Shown here piece by piece: positions 10,051 to 18,583 of a stretch of DNA of 64,000 nucleotides. Under the pieces are notes generated by a model. That model was not told the origin of the DNA. It worked only from the letters and a program-made list of their open reading frames with translations, and did no database searches. The stretch covers positions 496,001-560,000 of the forward strand of contig NZ_CABPSQ010000002.1 of the NCBI RefSeq assembly GCF_902459775.1, given 5' to 3'. The DNA comes from Pandoraea captiosa. GTDB taxonomy: Bacteria; Pseudomonadota; Gammaproteobacteria; Burkholderiales; Burkholderiaceae. The translations under genes were made by a program, and so were the position numbers. Each line of letters begins with the position of its first letter. Position 1 is the stretch's first letter.

Positions 10051-10127
10051 TGGTAGGCTCGATTGGATTCGAACCAACGACCCCCACCATGTCAAGGTGG
10101 TGCTCTAACCAACTGAGCTACGAGCCT
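10051..10127 (-). tRNA. tRNA-Val (anticodon GAC)
   Basis: The 77-nt minus-strand gene has acceptor arms AGGCTCG and CGAGCCT and an encoded CCA (10051-10053). The anticodon loop TTGACAT sits on a CCACC/GGTGG stem, giving anticodon GAC. The T arm reads GTTCGAATC. It is followed immediately by a terminator, so it is an independent tRNA gene. Confidence 0.97.
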
Positions 10128-10209
10128 AGAAAGACCGCGATTATAGGGTGAGTTTTCGAGGCTGGCAAGCGTTTGGCGAAAATTTCTCGCAAAAAAGCGC
10201 GAGGCACGC

Positions 10210-11088
10210 TCATTTGCCGCGCTTCGTCCTCGACGACGACGGTGCGCTTGCGTTTTTTGCTGCGCTTTCCGAGCTTCCTACTGCACTTCCTGCTGCACCG
10301 CCTTCTGCGCCGCCGGACGCCCCGCGCTTCGGTTTGAGTCGTACCCAGATGCCCTTGTTGCCGCCGCTGCCCGCGCGCTGCTCCACGTCGAACAGTCCGA
10401 CGGTCGCGACCAGATCGCTCAGCTTGCCGAAGCCGTAGTTGCGCGCGTCGAAGTCGGGCGCCTGTTTGGCGATGTGGCTGCCGATCGCCCCGAGACTGGC
10501 CCAGCCATCCTCATCGGACACGCCGGTCACGGCGTTGCGCAGCAGTCGCACGAGGCGGGTGTCGCGCTTGAGTTCGGAGGCGCTGCGGCGCTTGCGCGGC
10601 GTGGGCGCTTCATCGTCGTCGGGTTCGTCGTCCTGGCGCAGCAATTCCGTGTAGATGAACTTGTCGCACGCCGTGACGAAGGGCTGCGGGGTTTTGCGTT
10701 CGCCGAAACCGTACACGATCAGTCCTTGCTCACGAATGCGCGACGCCAGTCGTGTGAAGTCGCTATCGCTGGACACGAGGCAGAAGCCATCGAATCGCCC
10801 GGTGTAGAGCAGATCCATCGCGTCGATGATCATGGCGCTGTCGGTGGCATTCTTGCCGACGGTGTAGCGAAATTGCTGGATCGGCTGAATCGAATATTCG
10901 AGCAGACACTTCTTCCAGCCGTCGAGGTTCGGTTTCGTCCAGTCGCCGTAGATGCGCTTCACGCTCGCCACCCCGTACTTGGCGACTTCGGTGAGCAGTC
11001 CCTCCACGATGGCGGGGGCGGCGTTATCGGCGTCGATCAGTACGACGAGCGTGGGGCCTTGGGCGGCCACTGGCGTTGCGACTGGCAT
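10210..11088 (-). CDS. NYN-domain (PIN-like) ribonuclease with LOTUS/OST-HTH-type C-domain
   Basis: Encodes 292 residues. The N-terminal NYN domain is clear: VVLIDADNAAP near residue 15, then KNATDSAMIIDAMDLLYTG and the acidic GFCLVSSDSDFTRLASRIRE. The four Asp positions match the metal-binding set of PIN/NYN nucleases. Residues about 180-250 (RLVRLLRNAVTG... YGFGKLSDLVATV) fit an OST-HTH/LOTUS RNA-binding domain. The last 40 residues are Gly/Ala/Ser-rich and end in KRGK. The expected role is RNA cleavage or decay, with unknown target. Confidence 0.85.
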   Translation of the reverse strand: MPVATPVAAQGPTLVVLIDADNAAPAIVEGLLTEVAKYGVASVKRIYGDWTKPNLDGWKKCLLEYSIQPIQQFRYTVGKNATDSAMIIDAMDLLYTGRFDGFCLVSSDSDFTRLASRIREQGLIVYGFGERKTPQPFVTACDKFIYTELLRQDDEPDDDEAPTPRKRRSASELKRDTRLVRLLRNAVTGVSDEDGWASLGAIGSHIAKQAPDFDARNYGFGKLSDLVATVGLFDVEQRAGSGGNKGIWVRLKPKRGASGGAEGGAAGSAVGSSESAAKNASAPSSSRTKRGK

Positions 11089-11228
11089 GGCGGGGTTCCT
11101 TTAACGTGAGCACTGCCGCATATCGATGCGAAGCGATGCAACGTCATGCGAAGACGTTCGGGAAAGACCGCATTATGGCCCGGAACCGTGACCGCCATGC
11201 CAGGCACGGTTCCGATGTGTGCCTGCGC

Positions 11229-12620
11229 TCAGCCGGCGCGGCGTTGGCCCAGTGGCGCGAACCACAGCACGCCAATGCCCACGAGCAGACTCACGGCGGC
11301 GAACATGAGACCCGAGGTGAACGAGTGCGTCCAGTCCTTGAGCACGCCGACGACAATCGGACTGAGCGCCGAGCCGAGGTTGCCGACGGCGTTGATGACC
11401 GCCAGCCCGAGGGCGCGCGTATGCGGCGCCAGCGTGCGGTCCGGCACTGTCCAGAAGATCGCCATCGCGGTGTACGCGCCGGTCGAGGCCATCGCCACCC
11501 CGGCAAGACGCAGCGACGGGTCCGGTGCGAAGCACGTCACGCCCCAGCCGGCGGCGGAGAACAGCATCGGCAACACCAGATGCCAGCGACGCTCTTGCAG
11601 GCGATCGGAGCGGCGTCCCCACCAAATCATGCCCGCAATCGTGCACACCGACGGAATGGCCGCGAGCAGGCCGATCGTGACGTTGCTGCTGGTCGTGCCG
11701 AAGCTCTTCACGATCTGCGGAATCCAGAGCGATGCGAGCGAGAGCGTATTGACGAGGCAGAAGTAGCCGAGCGCAAACCGGGCGACGCTCGGTGTGAGAA
11801 TCGCACGCCACATGCCAACCGGTTTGCCGGATGCCGTGCCCGCGAGTCTGGCGAGCGCCGCAGCGCGGTCGCGCTCGATCATCGCGGCGAGGGTCTGCTT
11901 CTCGGCAGCGTTCAGCCAGCGCGCATCCGCCGGCTTGTCGTCGAGATACCACCAGGTGACGACGCCGAGCAGCACCGTCGGCAGTCCTTCGAGTACGAAC
12001 AGCCACTGCCATCCCGCAAGGCCGCCTACGCCATCGAGTCGCAGCAGATACCCCGATGCCGCCGCGCCGAGCGCGGACGTCACCGGCATGGCGATCATGA
12101 ACCAGGCGTTGGCGCGTGCCCGCGCCGCCGAGGGGAACCAGTCGCCCATGTAGAGCAGCATGCCCGGCAGGAACCCGGCTTCGGTAATGCCGACGATGGC
12201 GCGAATCAGATAGAGGCTCGTGGCGTCGTGGGCGAACATCGTCGCGCTCGACGCGAGGCCCCACGCGATCAGAATCGCGCCGATCCAGCGACGTGCGCCG
12301 AACTTCACGAGCATGAGATTGCTCGGCACGCCGCAAAGCACGTACGTCAGATAGAAGACGGTCGACGCCATGCCGAACATCGTGCTCGTGAGCCCGAGAT
12401 CCTGACTCATCGTGAGCGCGGCGAAGCCGACGTTGATGCGGTCGAGGAACGAGAAAAGGAACAGCACGAACAGGAAGCCGAGCAAGCGGCGCGAGACCTT
12501 GCGCACGACGGCGCGTTCCATCGCTTCGCTGGCAATGCGATGGACGGTGGTGCCGCTGTCGCCGGGCACGGGCGAGGGAATGCCGCCGGCAAGACCGGTG
12601 GCGGGCGTGATACGGCTCAT
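11229..12620 (-). CDS. MFS transporter, anion:cation symporter type
   Basis: Encodes 463 residues with about twelve membrane segments. The first helix motif FSFLDRINVGFAALTMSQDLG and the loop motif NLMLVKFGARRWIG match the ACS family, which takes up organic acids such as tartrate, phthalate and hydroxyphenylpropionate. It is the third gene of the hydroxylase/DUF2783/MFS set, separated from DUF2783 by 235 bp that include tandem repeats. It most likely imports the aromatic acid used by the hydroxylase. The exact substrate is not shown. Confidence 0.88.
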   Translation of the reverse strand: MSRITPATGLAGGIPSPVPGDSGTTVHRIASEAMERAVVRKVSRRLLGFLFVLFLFSFLDRINVGFAALTMSQDLGLTSTMFGMASTVFYLTYVLCGVPSNLMLVKFGARRWIGAILIAWGLASSATMFAHDATSLYLIRAIVGITEAGFLPGMLLYMGDWFPSAARARANAWFMIAMPVTSALGAAASGYLLRLDGVGGLAGWQWLFVLEGLPTVLLGVVTWWYLDDKPADARWLNAAEKQTLAAMIERDRAAALARLAGTASGKPVGMWRAILTPSVARFALGYFCLVNTLSLASLWIPQIVKSFGTTSSNVTIGLLAAIPSVCTIAGMIWWGRRSDRLQERRWHLVLPMLFSAAGWGVTCFAPDPSLRLAGVAMASTGAYTAMAIFWTVPDRTLAPHTRALGLAVINAVGNLGSALSPIVVGVLKDWTHSFTSGLMFAAVSLLVGIGVLWFAPLGQRRAG

Positions 12621-12800
12621 GATGGGTGTCTTCTCCGACGCTCCCCGCCTTGTTGGATGTGTGGCGGTGTTAGGTATGCGGGCGCGCCGTCGAGGGCACG
12701 CGCCAAAAAATGGAACGGTAAGGGCGGCTTGGCTGATGGCTCGCCGAAGCCGCTTACGGCGAACGCAGTTCGCTGGCGCCCGTCACCGCGTGCTATTGCG

Positions 12801-12860
12801 GCTCATTGCGTGTCCTTGCGTGTCCTTGCGAGTCATTACGAGTCATTACGAGTCATTACG
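12801..12860. repeat. 10-bp tandem repeats running into the DUF2783 stop codon
   Basis: Six consecutive 10-base units are related to AGTCATTACG. The last three are identical, and the preceding units are TGTCCTTGCG-like. The final unit carries the stop codon of the minus-strand DUF2783 gene at 12856-12858, so each identical unit repeats TAATGA on the coding strand. Confidence 0.85.
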
Positions 12861-13044
12861 CACTATCGGCCGCTTGTTGAATGCGTTCGATCACGCGCTT
12901 CGGATCGCCGACGTCGTTCGCGAGCAGCAGCACGACTTTGGCGAGCAATAGCTCTCGTTTGTCTTCGGGGGCTGCGTCGATGGCGAGTGCGAGCGTGTCG
13001 TAAATGTCTTCGAGGCCGGCGATGGCGGTTTGCTGGGCGGTCAT
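12856..13044 (-). CDS. DUF2783 small protein
   Basis: Encodes 62 residues (MTAQQTAIAGLEDIYDTLAL...). DUF2783 proteins occur almost always beside FAD aromatic hydroxylases, as here: the hydroxylase stop is 33 bp upstream. The protein is acidic and helical with no catalytic motif, and its role is not established. It may act as a small accessory subunit. Its stop codon lies within a tandem repeat. Confidence 0.85.
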   Translation of the reverse strand: MTAQQTAIAGLEDIYDTLALAIDAAPEDKRELLLAKVVLLLANDVGDPKRVIERIQQAADSA

Positions 13045-13077
13045 GATGAATTCCTTGGGTGCCGTTGACGTCCGCGC

Positions 13078-14775
13078 TCAGACGCGTGCCGTCGCGTGCG
13101 CGAGTGCTTCGGCCAGACGCCCGGCATCGAGCCGCTGCCAGCATGCGCAAATGTGATGGTCGGGACGCACGAGATAAGCGGTGCCGTCCTGGGCGTGATA
13201 CTTCGCAGCGGCGTGGCCCGTCGGATCGGGCAGGGTGACGTCCGCCCCGGCTACGGTGTCTGCGCACGCGGCGAACGTCACGACTCTGACCGGTACGCCG
13301 CGCTCACGCCATGCCCCGATTTCCTCGCGCAGCGCGTCGCTCACGGGGGCGTCGCCAAACGTCAGCAGATGAAAAGCCGCGCCGAGATGGTCGTAGAGGT
13401 AGTCGTTCTCGCCGAGCTTTACGTTCGGTGTCGGCGCCCCGACGCCCGGACCTGCGGTCATCGACGTGTTGTCGTCGCCCGGGCAGTTGAGCGGGGAGTC
13501 GCGGTAGTCGTGCGCGCGCGACGTGCGCCAGTGGAACAGCGGGCGCACGAATTCGTGATCGAGCGAGAGATCGAGCACGGCGTCGCGCAGCACGCGAAAA
13601 CCGTGCGAGGGCGGCGTCATGAAGCGCGTGCTCTTGCCCGCTTCGGCGATGATCTCGCGCGCCGCGCCCACGCGGTCGTGCGTATAGGAGGCAAGCAGCG
13701 TCGCAGGCGCCGCGCCTTTCGCGACGGCGGCGAGTTTCCACGACAGATCGATGGCGTCCTGAAAGCCGGTGTTCGCGCCGCGCACGCCGAAGATCGGCAG
13801 CAGGTGCGCGGCGTCGCCCGCGAAAAGAATGCGACCGTGCACGTAGTCGGGCAGCGTGAGTGCGCGCGCCGAATACACGGAGCACCAGTCGAGCTCCCAG
13901 GGCTTGCCGCCCAGGCCCATCATGTCGAGCTGTGCGTCGATGCGCTCGCGGATCGTGTCCGGTTGCAACGCATGTTCCGACGTTTCCTCGACCGGCAATT
14001 GATAGTCCACGCGCCAGATGCCGCCCGGCTCGCGGTGCATGAGCACGGTATTGCCAGGGTTCCAGTCGGGCGCGAAGTACGCGAGTCGTTCGGTCGGCAG
14101 ATCGAGATCGATGCGGATGTCCGCGATCACGAAGCGTCCCTCGTAGCTCGCTCCTTCGAAGCGAAGGCCGAGCGCGGTGCGTACCGTCGAGCGTGCGCCG
14201 TCGGCCGCCACGAGCCAGCCGGTGCGTTGCGAGTACTCGCCTTCGGGCGTGTCGATTTGCAGCGTTACGCCTTCGTCGTCCTGCGTCACGCCCACGAGCT
14301 TGTTGCCCCAGCGGATCTCGACGAGCGGTTCGCGCTCGATGGCGTCCACCAGATAGCTCTCGAGCACGTTCTGTTGCAGGTTGATGAGCGGCGCGAAGCG
14401 GTCGTCTTCGTCGACCGGCGACTCCATGCGAAACACGCGCTGACCGCGATAGTACGAATTGCCGCTGGTCCACGGCAGACCGTTGGCGACAACGGCGTCC
14501 GACACGCCCACGGCCTGCAGAATTTCCTGCGAACGACGCGTGAAGACGATGGCGCGGCTGCCCTCCGAGACTTGCTGCTCGGCTTGCAACACGACGCAGC
14601 GCACGCCATGGCGTGCGAGCGCGAGCGCTGTGACCATGCCGATCGGACCGCCGCCGACGACCGTGACAGGGATGTCGCGGTGTTCGCTCTGGTGCGCGGA
14701 CTGCGGAGAAAAGTGTGAATAAACGCGGTATGCGTGATAGAGCGACGCGCGCGGGGTGGTCTCTGGTTTGTGCAT
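13078..14775 (-). CDS. FAD-dependent aromatic hydroxylase (MhpA/PHBH-like)
   Basis: Encodes 565 residues from ATG 14775 (MHKPETTPRA); an upstream in-frame ATG lies inside the operator region and is rejected. The dinucleotide-binding motif VVGGGPIGMVTALALARHG is at about 38-57. The FAD motif GRILFAGDAAHLLPIFGVRG is near 330, and a thioredoxin-like C-domain follows, as in phenol and 3-(3-hydroxyphenyl)propionate hydroxylases. It uses NAD(P)H and O2 to hydroxylate a phenolic ring. It is the first gene of an operon with DUF2783 and an MFS carrier, facing a MarR regulator. Confidence 0.9.
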   Translation of the reverse strand: MHKPETTPRASLYHAYRVYSHFSPQSAHQSEHRDIPVTVVGGGPIGMVTALALARHGVRCVVLQAEQQVSEGSRAIVFTRRSQEILQAVGVSDAVVANGLPWTSGNSYYRGQRVFRMESPVDEDDRFAPLINLQQNVLESYLVDAIEREPLVEIRWGNKLVGVTQDDEGVTLQIDTPEGEYSQRTGWLVAADGARSTVRTALGLRFEGASYEGRFVIADIRIDLDLPTERLAYFAPDWNPGNTVLMHREPGGIWRVDYQLPVEETSEHALQPDTIRERIDAQLDMMGLGGKPWELDWCSVYSARALTLPDYVHGRILFAGDAAHLLPIFGVRGANTGFQDAIDLSWKLAAVAKGAAPATLLASYTHDRVGAAREIIAEAGKSTRFMTPPSHGFRVLRDAVLDLSLDHEFVRPLFHWRTSRAHDYRDSPLNCPGDDNTSMTAGPGVGAPTPNVKLGENDYLYDHLGAAFHLLTFGDAPVSDALREEIGAWRERGVPVRVVTFAACADTVAGADVTLPDPTGHAAAKYHAQDGTAYLVRPDHHICACWQRLDAGRLAEALAHATARV

Positions 14776-14887
14776 GGCGATGCGGCACCCGAAAAGCGGC
14801 TCGGCGCGCGCGCAGCGAGGTCTCGTGTCAGCGGGGAGACCGCGCCTGCACCACGCGCGATCGACGTGAAACGTCATCGAGCATTTA

Positions 14888-14901
14888 GTTGCTAACGCAA
14901 C
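14888..14901. promoter_or_regulatory. Palindromic operator copy 1 (MarR candidate)
   Basis: GTTGC-TAAC-GCAAC is a perfect five-base inverted repeat with a 4-base spacer. It lies in the divergent interval between the hydroxylase and marR-type genes. Confidence 0.7.
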
Positions 14902-14918
14902 AATTCTAGTGTGCTAAT

Positions 14919-14932
14919 GTTGCGTCCGCAAC
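14919..14932. promoter_or_regulatory. Palindromic operator copy 2 (MarR candidate)
   Basis: GTTGC-GTCC-GCAAC has the same half-sites as copy 1. The two centres are 31 bp apart, about three helical turns, so two dimers would sit on the same face of the DNA. Confidence 0.7.
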
Positions 14933-14970
14933 CAAATATCGACCCATTTCGTCTAGGGGAAAACACTGAA

Positions 14971-15426
14971 ATGCGGCCATCCCACAAATCGCTCGACCAG
15001 TTCCTGACGTACAAGATGCACCGCCTGATGAAGCAGCACGACAGGCGTGTCTCGCAGTCGTACGCGCACGGCGCCCAGTTGAGTCTTGCGGAATCGCGCG
15101 TGCTGGCGGCGGTGGGAACGGCGGGGGCGTTGTCGAATTCGGAGTTGGCGCGTCGCGCGAATCTGGACAAGAGTCAGGCGAGCCGCGGGGCGGACGGGCT
15201 GGTGGCGCGCGGACTGGTGCGCCGCGCCCCTGACGAACACGACGGCCGTGCCGTGAAGGTGACGTTGACCTCAGAGGGCGAGCGAGTCTGGCGCGTAGTG
15301 ATCGACGCCGCGCGCTCGCACTACGAGCAATTGTTCGAGGCGTTGAGCGACGACGAGATGCGCGTGTACGAACGTCTGCTGGACAAGCTGCTGCTACGTT
15401 CGGACGAACTGGACGAGCAGGCGTGA
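14971..15426 (+). CDS. MarR-family regulator of the aromatic hydroxylase operon
   Basis: Encodes 151 residues from ATG 14971; AGGGGA lies just upstream, and an earlier alternative start would run through the operator. The winged helix-turn-helix is visible (SNSELARRANLDKSQASRGADGL, then RRAPDEHDGRAVKVTLTSEG, the wing). MarR proteins usually repress the divergent catabolic genes until an aromatic ligand binds. The twin GTTGC palindromes in the 195-bp gap are the likely sites. The ligand is unknown. Confidence 0.92.
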   Translation: MRPSHKSLDQFLTYKMHRLMKQHDRRVSQSYAHGAQLSLAESRVLAAVGTAGALSNSELARRANLDKSQASRGADGLVARGLVRRAPDEHDGRAVKVTLTSEGERVWRVVIDAARSHYEQLFEALSDDEMRVYERLLDKLLLRSDELDEQA

Positions 15427-15431
15427 CGCAT

Positions 15432-15470
15432 GAAGAAAGGGCACCCGAGGGCGCCCTTTCTTCTTCTTCT
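15432..15470 (+). terminator. Terminator of the marR-type gene
   Basis: GAAGAAAGGGC (15432-15442) pairs with GCCCTTTCTTC (15453-15463), followed by TTCTTCT. The symmetric ends would also work for the convergent phosphoesterase gene. Confidence 0.8.
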
Positions 15471-15490
15471 GCGACAAAGCTGATTGGGCA

Positions 15491-15532
15491 AACCTAATTA
15501 CGCGAACCTAATTACGCAAACCTAATTACGAA
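15491..15532. repeat. 14-bp tandem repeat spanning the phosphoesterase stop codon
   Basis: Three 14-base units begin AACCTAATTACG. The third contains the TAA stop of the minus-strand gene (15526-15528), so the last codons and stop are copied downstream. Confidence 0.85.
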
Positions 15533-17238
15533 AACGACAGGGCCTTCGTCAAGTCGCCCGGCGGGTTCGCACCGCGCGCCGCGAAGGCGGCGTTGCGATA
15601 GGCGATGCCTTCGAGCGTCGGCAGGTCGTGCAGGCGCGTGACGAAGCGCAGAATCGACGTGGTGTCGTAGAACGTGTGATCGACGGCGCCGCGCCTGGCG
15701 AACGGCGAGACCACGATCGCGGGAATGCGCGAACCGGGGCCCCAGCGATCGCCCTTCGGCGGCGCGACGTGATCCCACCAGCCACCGTTCTCGTCATACG
15801 TGATGACCACCACCATGTTGTTCCACTGCGGCGACTTCATCAGATGCGCGAGCACGTTCGCCACGTGCTGGTCGCCGGACTCCACGTCCGAATAGCCGGC
15901 GTGCTGGTTCAGGTTGCCCTGCGGCTTGTAGAACGTGACGGCCGGCAATTTGCCGGCAATCGCGTCGGCGATGAATTTGTTCGAGATCGGGCTGTCGCCT
16001 TCCCCGCCATCGCGCAAATGGGTCTCGCGTGCCGACGTGCCGGGCGCGAATTGCGCGAAATAGTTGAAGGGCTGATGGTGATACTGGAAGTTCGGCTTGT
16101 CCGCCCCGCCCTTGTGATCGAGCGCCGACTGCCAGGCGCCCGCATACCAGGCCCACGACACACCCTTGTTCGAGAGCAGGTCGCCGATGGTCGCGTAGTT
16201 CTGCGGGGGTAGCGTCGCCGGGTTTGCCGGGTCTGCCAGACGCTTGTCGCCCGACGCCGCAGGCTTGACCGGGGACGGCTGGTAAGCCGGCATCATCGTG
16301 TTCACCGCGTAGTTGTCCGGCGTGATCGCACCGTCGCGCACGAACTTCGGCTTGCCGTCGGCGGCCGAGGCGGGCGAGTCCGGCGCGACCGCCAGGCGCA
16401 CGCCTTGCGGGCCGTCGGCCAGCACCGCGATCTTGTCTTTTGCCGGGCTTTGCGCCGCGTTGGGATAAACCGGCGGGCGCGCCGTCACAAGAAACTGATG
16501 GTTCAGGAACGAGCCACCGAAAGCCGCCATGAAGAAGTTGTCGCACATCGTGTACTGCTGCGCGATCTTGTACAGGTCGAGCGTCTTGGCCGTCTCGCCG
16601 TAGTAGCCCATGACCAGACCGCCCGAGTCGGCCCATGCGGCGAACTGGTTATTCGCGCCGTCGTTGATCTGCATCTGGTTCTGCCAGAACAGATGCCACA
16701 GATCGCGCGTGATGACGGACTCGGGCAGCAACTTTCCTTCGGCGTCCTTGAGCATGAACGGCGCATTCGGCTGACGGGCGATGTCCTTCTCGGTGATGTG
16801 GTACTTCTTTCCGCCGATCATCTGCGCGCGCGGCACCAGACCGTCGAAGACCGGGGGCAGCAGCGACATCGGCGTCTTGCCGTCGCGATCGAGTTGCGTA
16901 TAGGCCGAGGCAGGCACCTTCGACAACGGCTTCTCGAGACCGGGGAAGTCGGCGAACAGGTTGTTGAAGCTGCGGTTTTCCAGATAGATCACGACGACCG
17001 TTTTGACGTTCGCCTTGAGCTGCGCGTCGAACGTGCCGCCGGCGGCGACGGCCGTCGGTGCACCCGCACCGCCTTCGGTCGCGCATCCGCTCAGGGTGGC
17101 GCCTGCGGCACCTGCCGCGCCGATGGCGGCCAGACCCTGAAGCACCCGGCGGCGCGACGGATTCGTCGGATCGTCGTCGTGTGAGAGATCGGTATCGAGT
17201 GCCGGATCGTGCGGCTGGGGCGTGGTGTCGTGCGTCAT
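15526..17238 (-). CDS. Tat-exported phosphoesterase (acid phosphatase/phospholipase C family)
   Basis: Encodes 570 residues from ATG 17238. The N-terminus has a twin-arginine motif (SRRRVLQGLAAIG) followed by a lipobox-like LSGC, so the folded protein is probably exported by Tat and may be lipid-anchored. The catalytic phosphoesterase domain shows YLENRSFNNLFADFPG near 105, TYDENGGWWDHVAPPKGDRW near 475, and GPGSRIPAIVVSPFARRG. These match AcpA-type acid phosphatases and phospholipase C enzymes. It probably releases phosphate from extracellular esters. It is monocistronic. Confidence 0.9.
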   Translation of the reverse strand: MTHDTTPQPHDPALDTDLSHDDDPTNPSRRRVLQGLAAIGAAGAAGATLSGCATEGGAGAPTAVAAGGTFDAQLKANVKTVVVIYLENRSFNNLFADFPGLEKPLSKVPASAYTQLDRDGKTPMSLLPPVFDGLVPRAQMIGGKKYHITEKDIARQPNAPFMLKDAEGKLLPESVITRDLWHLFWQNQMQINDGANNQFAAWADSGGLVMGYYGETAKTLDLYKIAQQYTMCDNFFMAAFGGSFLNHQFLVTARPPVYPNAAQSPAKDKIAVLADGPQGVRLAVAPDSPASAADGKPKFVRDGAITPDNYAVNTMMPAYQPSPVKPAASGDKRLADPANPATLPPQNYATIGDLLSNKGVSWAWYAGAWQSALDHKGGADKPNFQYHHQPFNYFAQFAPGTSARETHLRDGGEGDSPISNKFIADAIAGKLPAVTFYKPQGNLNQHAGYSDVESGDQHVANVLAHLMKSPQWNNMVVVITYDENGGWWDHVAPPKGDRWGPGSRIPAIVVSPFARRGAVDHTFYDTTSILRFVTRLHDLPTLEGIAYRNAAFAARGANPPGDLTKALSFS

Positions 17239-17460
17239 GATGTCCTTGGTTGACGTGTCGGGCAGTGGGGCGCGCGCGAGCGCCCGCGACCGGTCGGCAA
17301 GGACTGACGGGAAGATGCCGCAGAAGGATTGCGGTCGCGCTACGTCGTCAGCTTGCCCGGGCGGGCGAGGCAAGCGACGTTTTTACGCGGGGAATGTGAC
17401 ATTTCGGTGACATCGTCGACGCGTCACGCAGAGTGAAACATGGCGGGGTCGGGGATGTGG

Positions 17461-17507
17461 CGGGGGTGTGGCGCGAGTGTGGCGCGAGTGTGGCGCGAGT
17501 GTGACGT
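17461..17507. repeat. 11-bp tandem repeat downstream of a LysR stop
   Basis: At least three copies of GTGTGGCGCGA lie 15-60 bases beyond the stop of the minus-strand LysR gene. Confidence 0.8.
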
Positions 17508-17521
17508 TTCCCCGATGCCGG

Positions 17522-18451
17522 TCAGCCGGGCGGCGTGGCCGCTCGCCCCGGATATCCGGTGTCTTCGAACAACCCCGTACGGAACTGCACGACGAGATCG
17601 TCGAGCAGTGCGCGCAGCGCGCTGGGCATCTGCTTGCGTGAGATGTACACGCCATAGACGGTCATCTCGCGCGGTACGTAGTCGGGCAACAGCGCGCGCA
17701 ATGTGCCGTCGCGCAGATGCGGCAGCGCGGAGTAGACCGGCTGCATCGAGATGCCCGCACCCGCGAGCGTTGCCGCGAACACCACATTCACTTCGTTAGC
17801 CGACAGATTGCCGCCCACGGGCACGCCGAGCGGCGCGCCGTTGTGCGTGAACTGCCAAAGGCTTTTGCCGAAGTAGGTGTATGTCAGGCAGTTGTGAAGC
17901 GCGAGATCCTCGGCACGTTCAGGCGTGCCATGACGCTCCAGATAGGAAGGCGCCGCGCATACGACCGAGTGGCACGTCGCGAGCTTGCGCGCAATCAGCC
18001 CGGGCGACGGATCGGTCGTCACGCGAATCGCCAGATCGATACGCTCGTCGACCAGATCGACGGTGCGGTCCGCCACGACGAGATCGACGGCCACCCCCGG
18101 ATGCCGCACGATGAAGCGCGTCACCGCTGCGGCCAGAAACGCCTGTCCGAGCGAGGTGCTGCACGCCACGCGCAGCAGGCCGCGCGGTGTGCTGTCGGCG
18201 TTCGATGCGCACGCGAGGTCGTCTGCGATACCGAGCATTTCGCGACAGCGCGGCAGGGCGTCGTTACCCGCGTCGGTCAGGCTCACTGCGCGCGTGGTCC
18301 GGTGCAGCAACCGCGTGCCGAGCCACGCTTCGAGTTCCGCCAGATAGCGCGAGACCATCGCGCGCGACATGTCGAGACGCTGCGCCGCCGCCGTGAGCGA
18401 GCCGCGCTCCGCCACTTCCGTGAAGACCCGCATTGCCGTCAGACGGTCCAT
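17522..18451 (-). CDS. LysR-family regulator divergent from a DsbA-like gene
   Basis: Encodes 309 residues from ATG 18451 (MDRLTAMRVF), the conserved family start. The helix-turn-helix is SLTAAAQRLDMSRAMVSRYL. The effector domain begins near 90 (RGLLRVACSTSLGQAFL). It is divergent from the DsbA-like gene at 18584 across 132 bp, which suggests control of that gene and the following NAD(P)-binding gene. The C-terminal tail is non-conserved and ends close to tandem repeats. Confidence 0.9.
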   Translation of the reverse strand: MDRLTAMRVFTEVAERGSLTAAAQRLDMSRAMVSRYLAELEAWLGTRLLHRTTRAVSLTDAGNDALPRCREMLGIADDLACASNADSTPRGLLRVACSTSLGQAFLAAAVTRFIVRHPGVAVDLVVADRTVDLVDERIDLAIRVTTDPSPGLIARKLATCHSVVCAAPSYLERHGTPERAEDLALHNCLTYTYFGKSLWQFTHNGAPLGVPVGGNLSANEVNVVFAATLAGAGISMQPVYSALPHLRDGTLRALLPDYVPREMTVYGVYISRKQMPSALRALLDDLVVQFRTGLFEDTGYPGRAATPPG

Positions 18452-18583
18452 GATTTGCTCGATCCGTGCAACAAAGTGATCGTCATTATGGGCTTTTTTT
18501 GCGCGAGTAGCGCGACTACGATGGCATGCATGACAAGCGTCGAACGCATCCCGCGCGCGCTGCAACACCCGAGGACACCCGAC

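Noticed and set aside
10051-10127. tRNA gene as an island integration site
   Set aside because: No integrase, repeated tRNA end or accessory block is present on either side.
12801-12860. CRISPR-like array
   Set aside because: Units are 10 bp with no unique spacers. It is a simple tandem repeat.
11076-13046. 656-codon plus-strand open frame over the MFS and DUF2783 genes
   Set aside because: It is rich in Arg, His and Glu, typical of antisense translation, and it covers well-defined minus-strand genes.
17717-18583. Upstream in-frame extension of the DsbA-like gene
   Set aside because: It overlaps the divergent LysR gene. The ATG at 18584 has a good ribosome site and the family's normal N-terminus.
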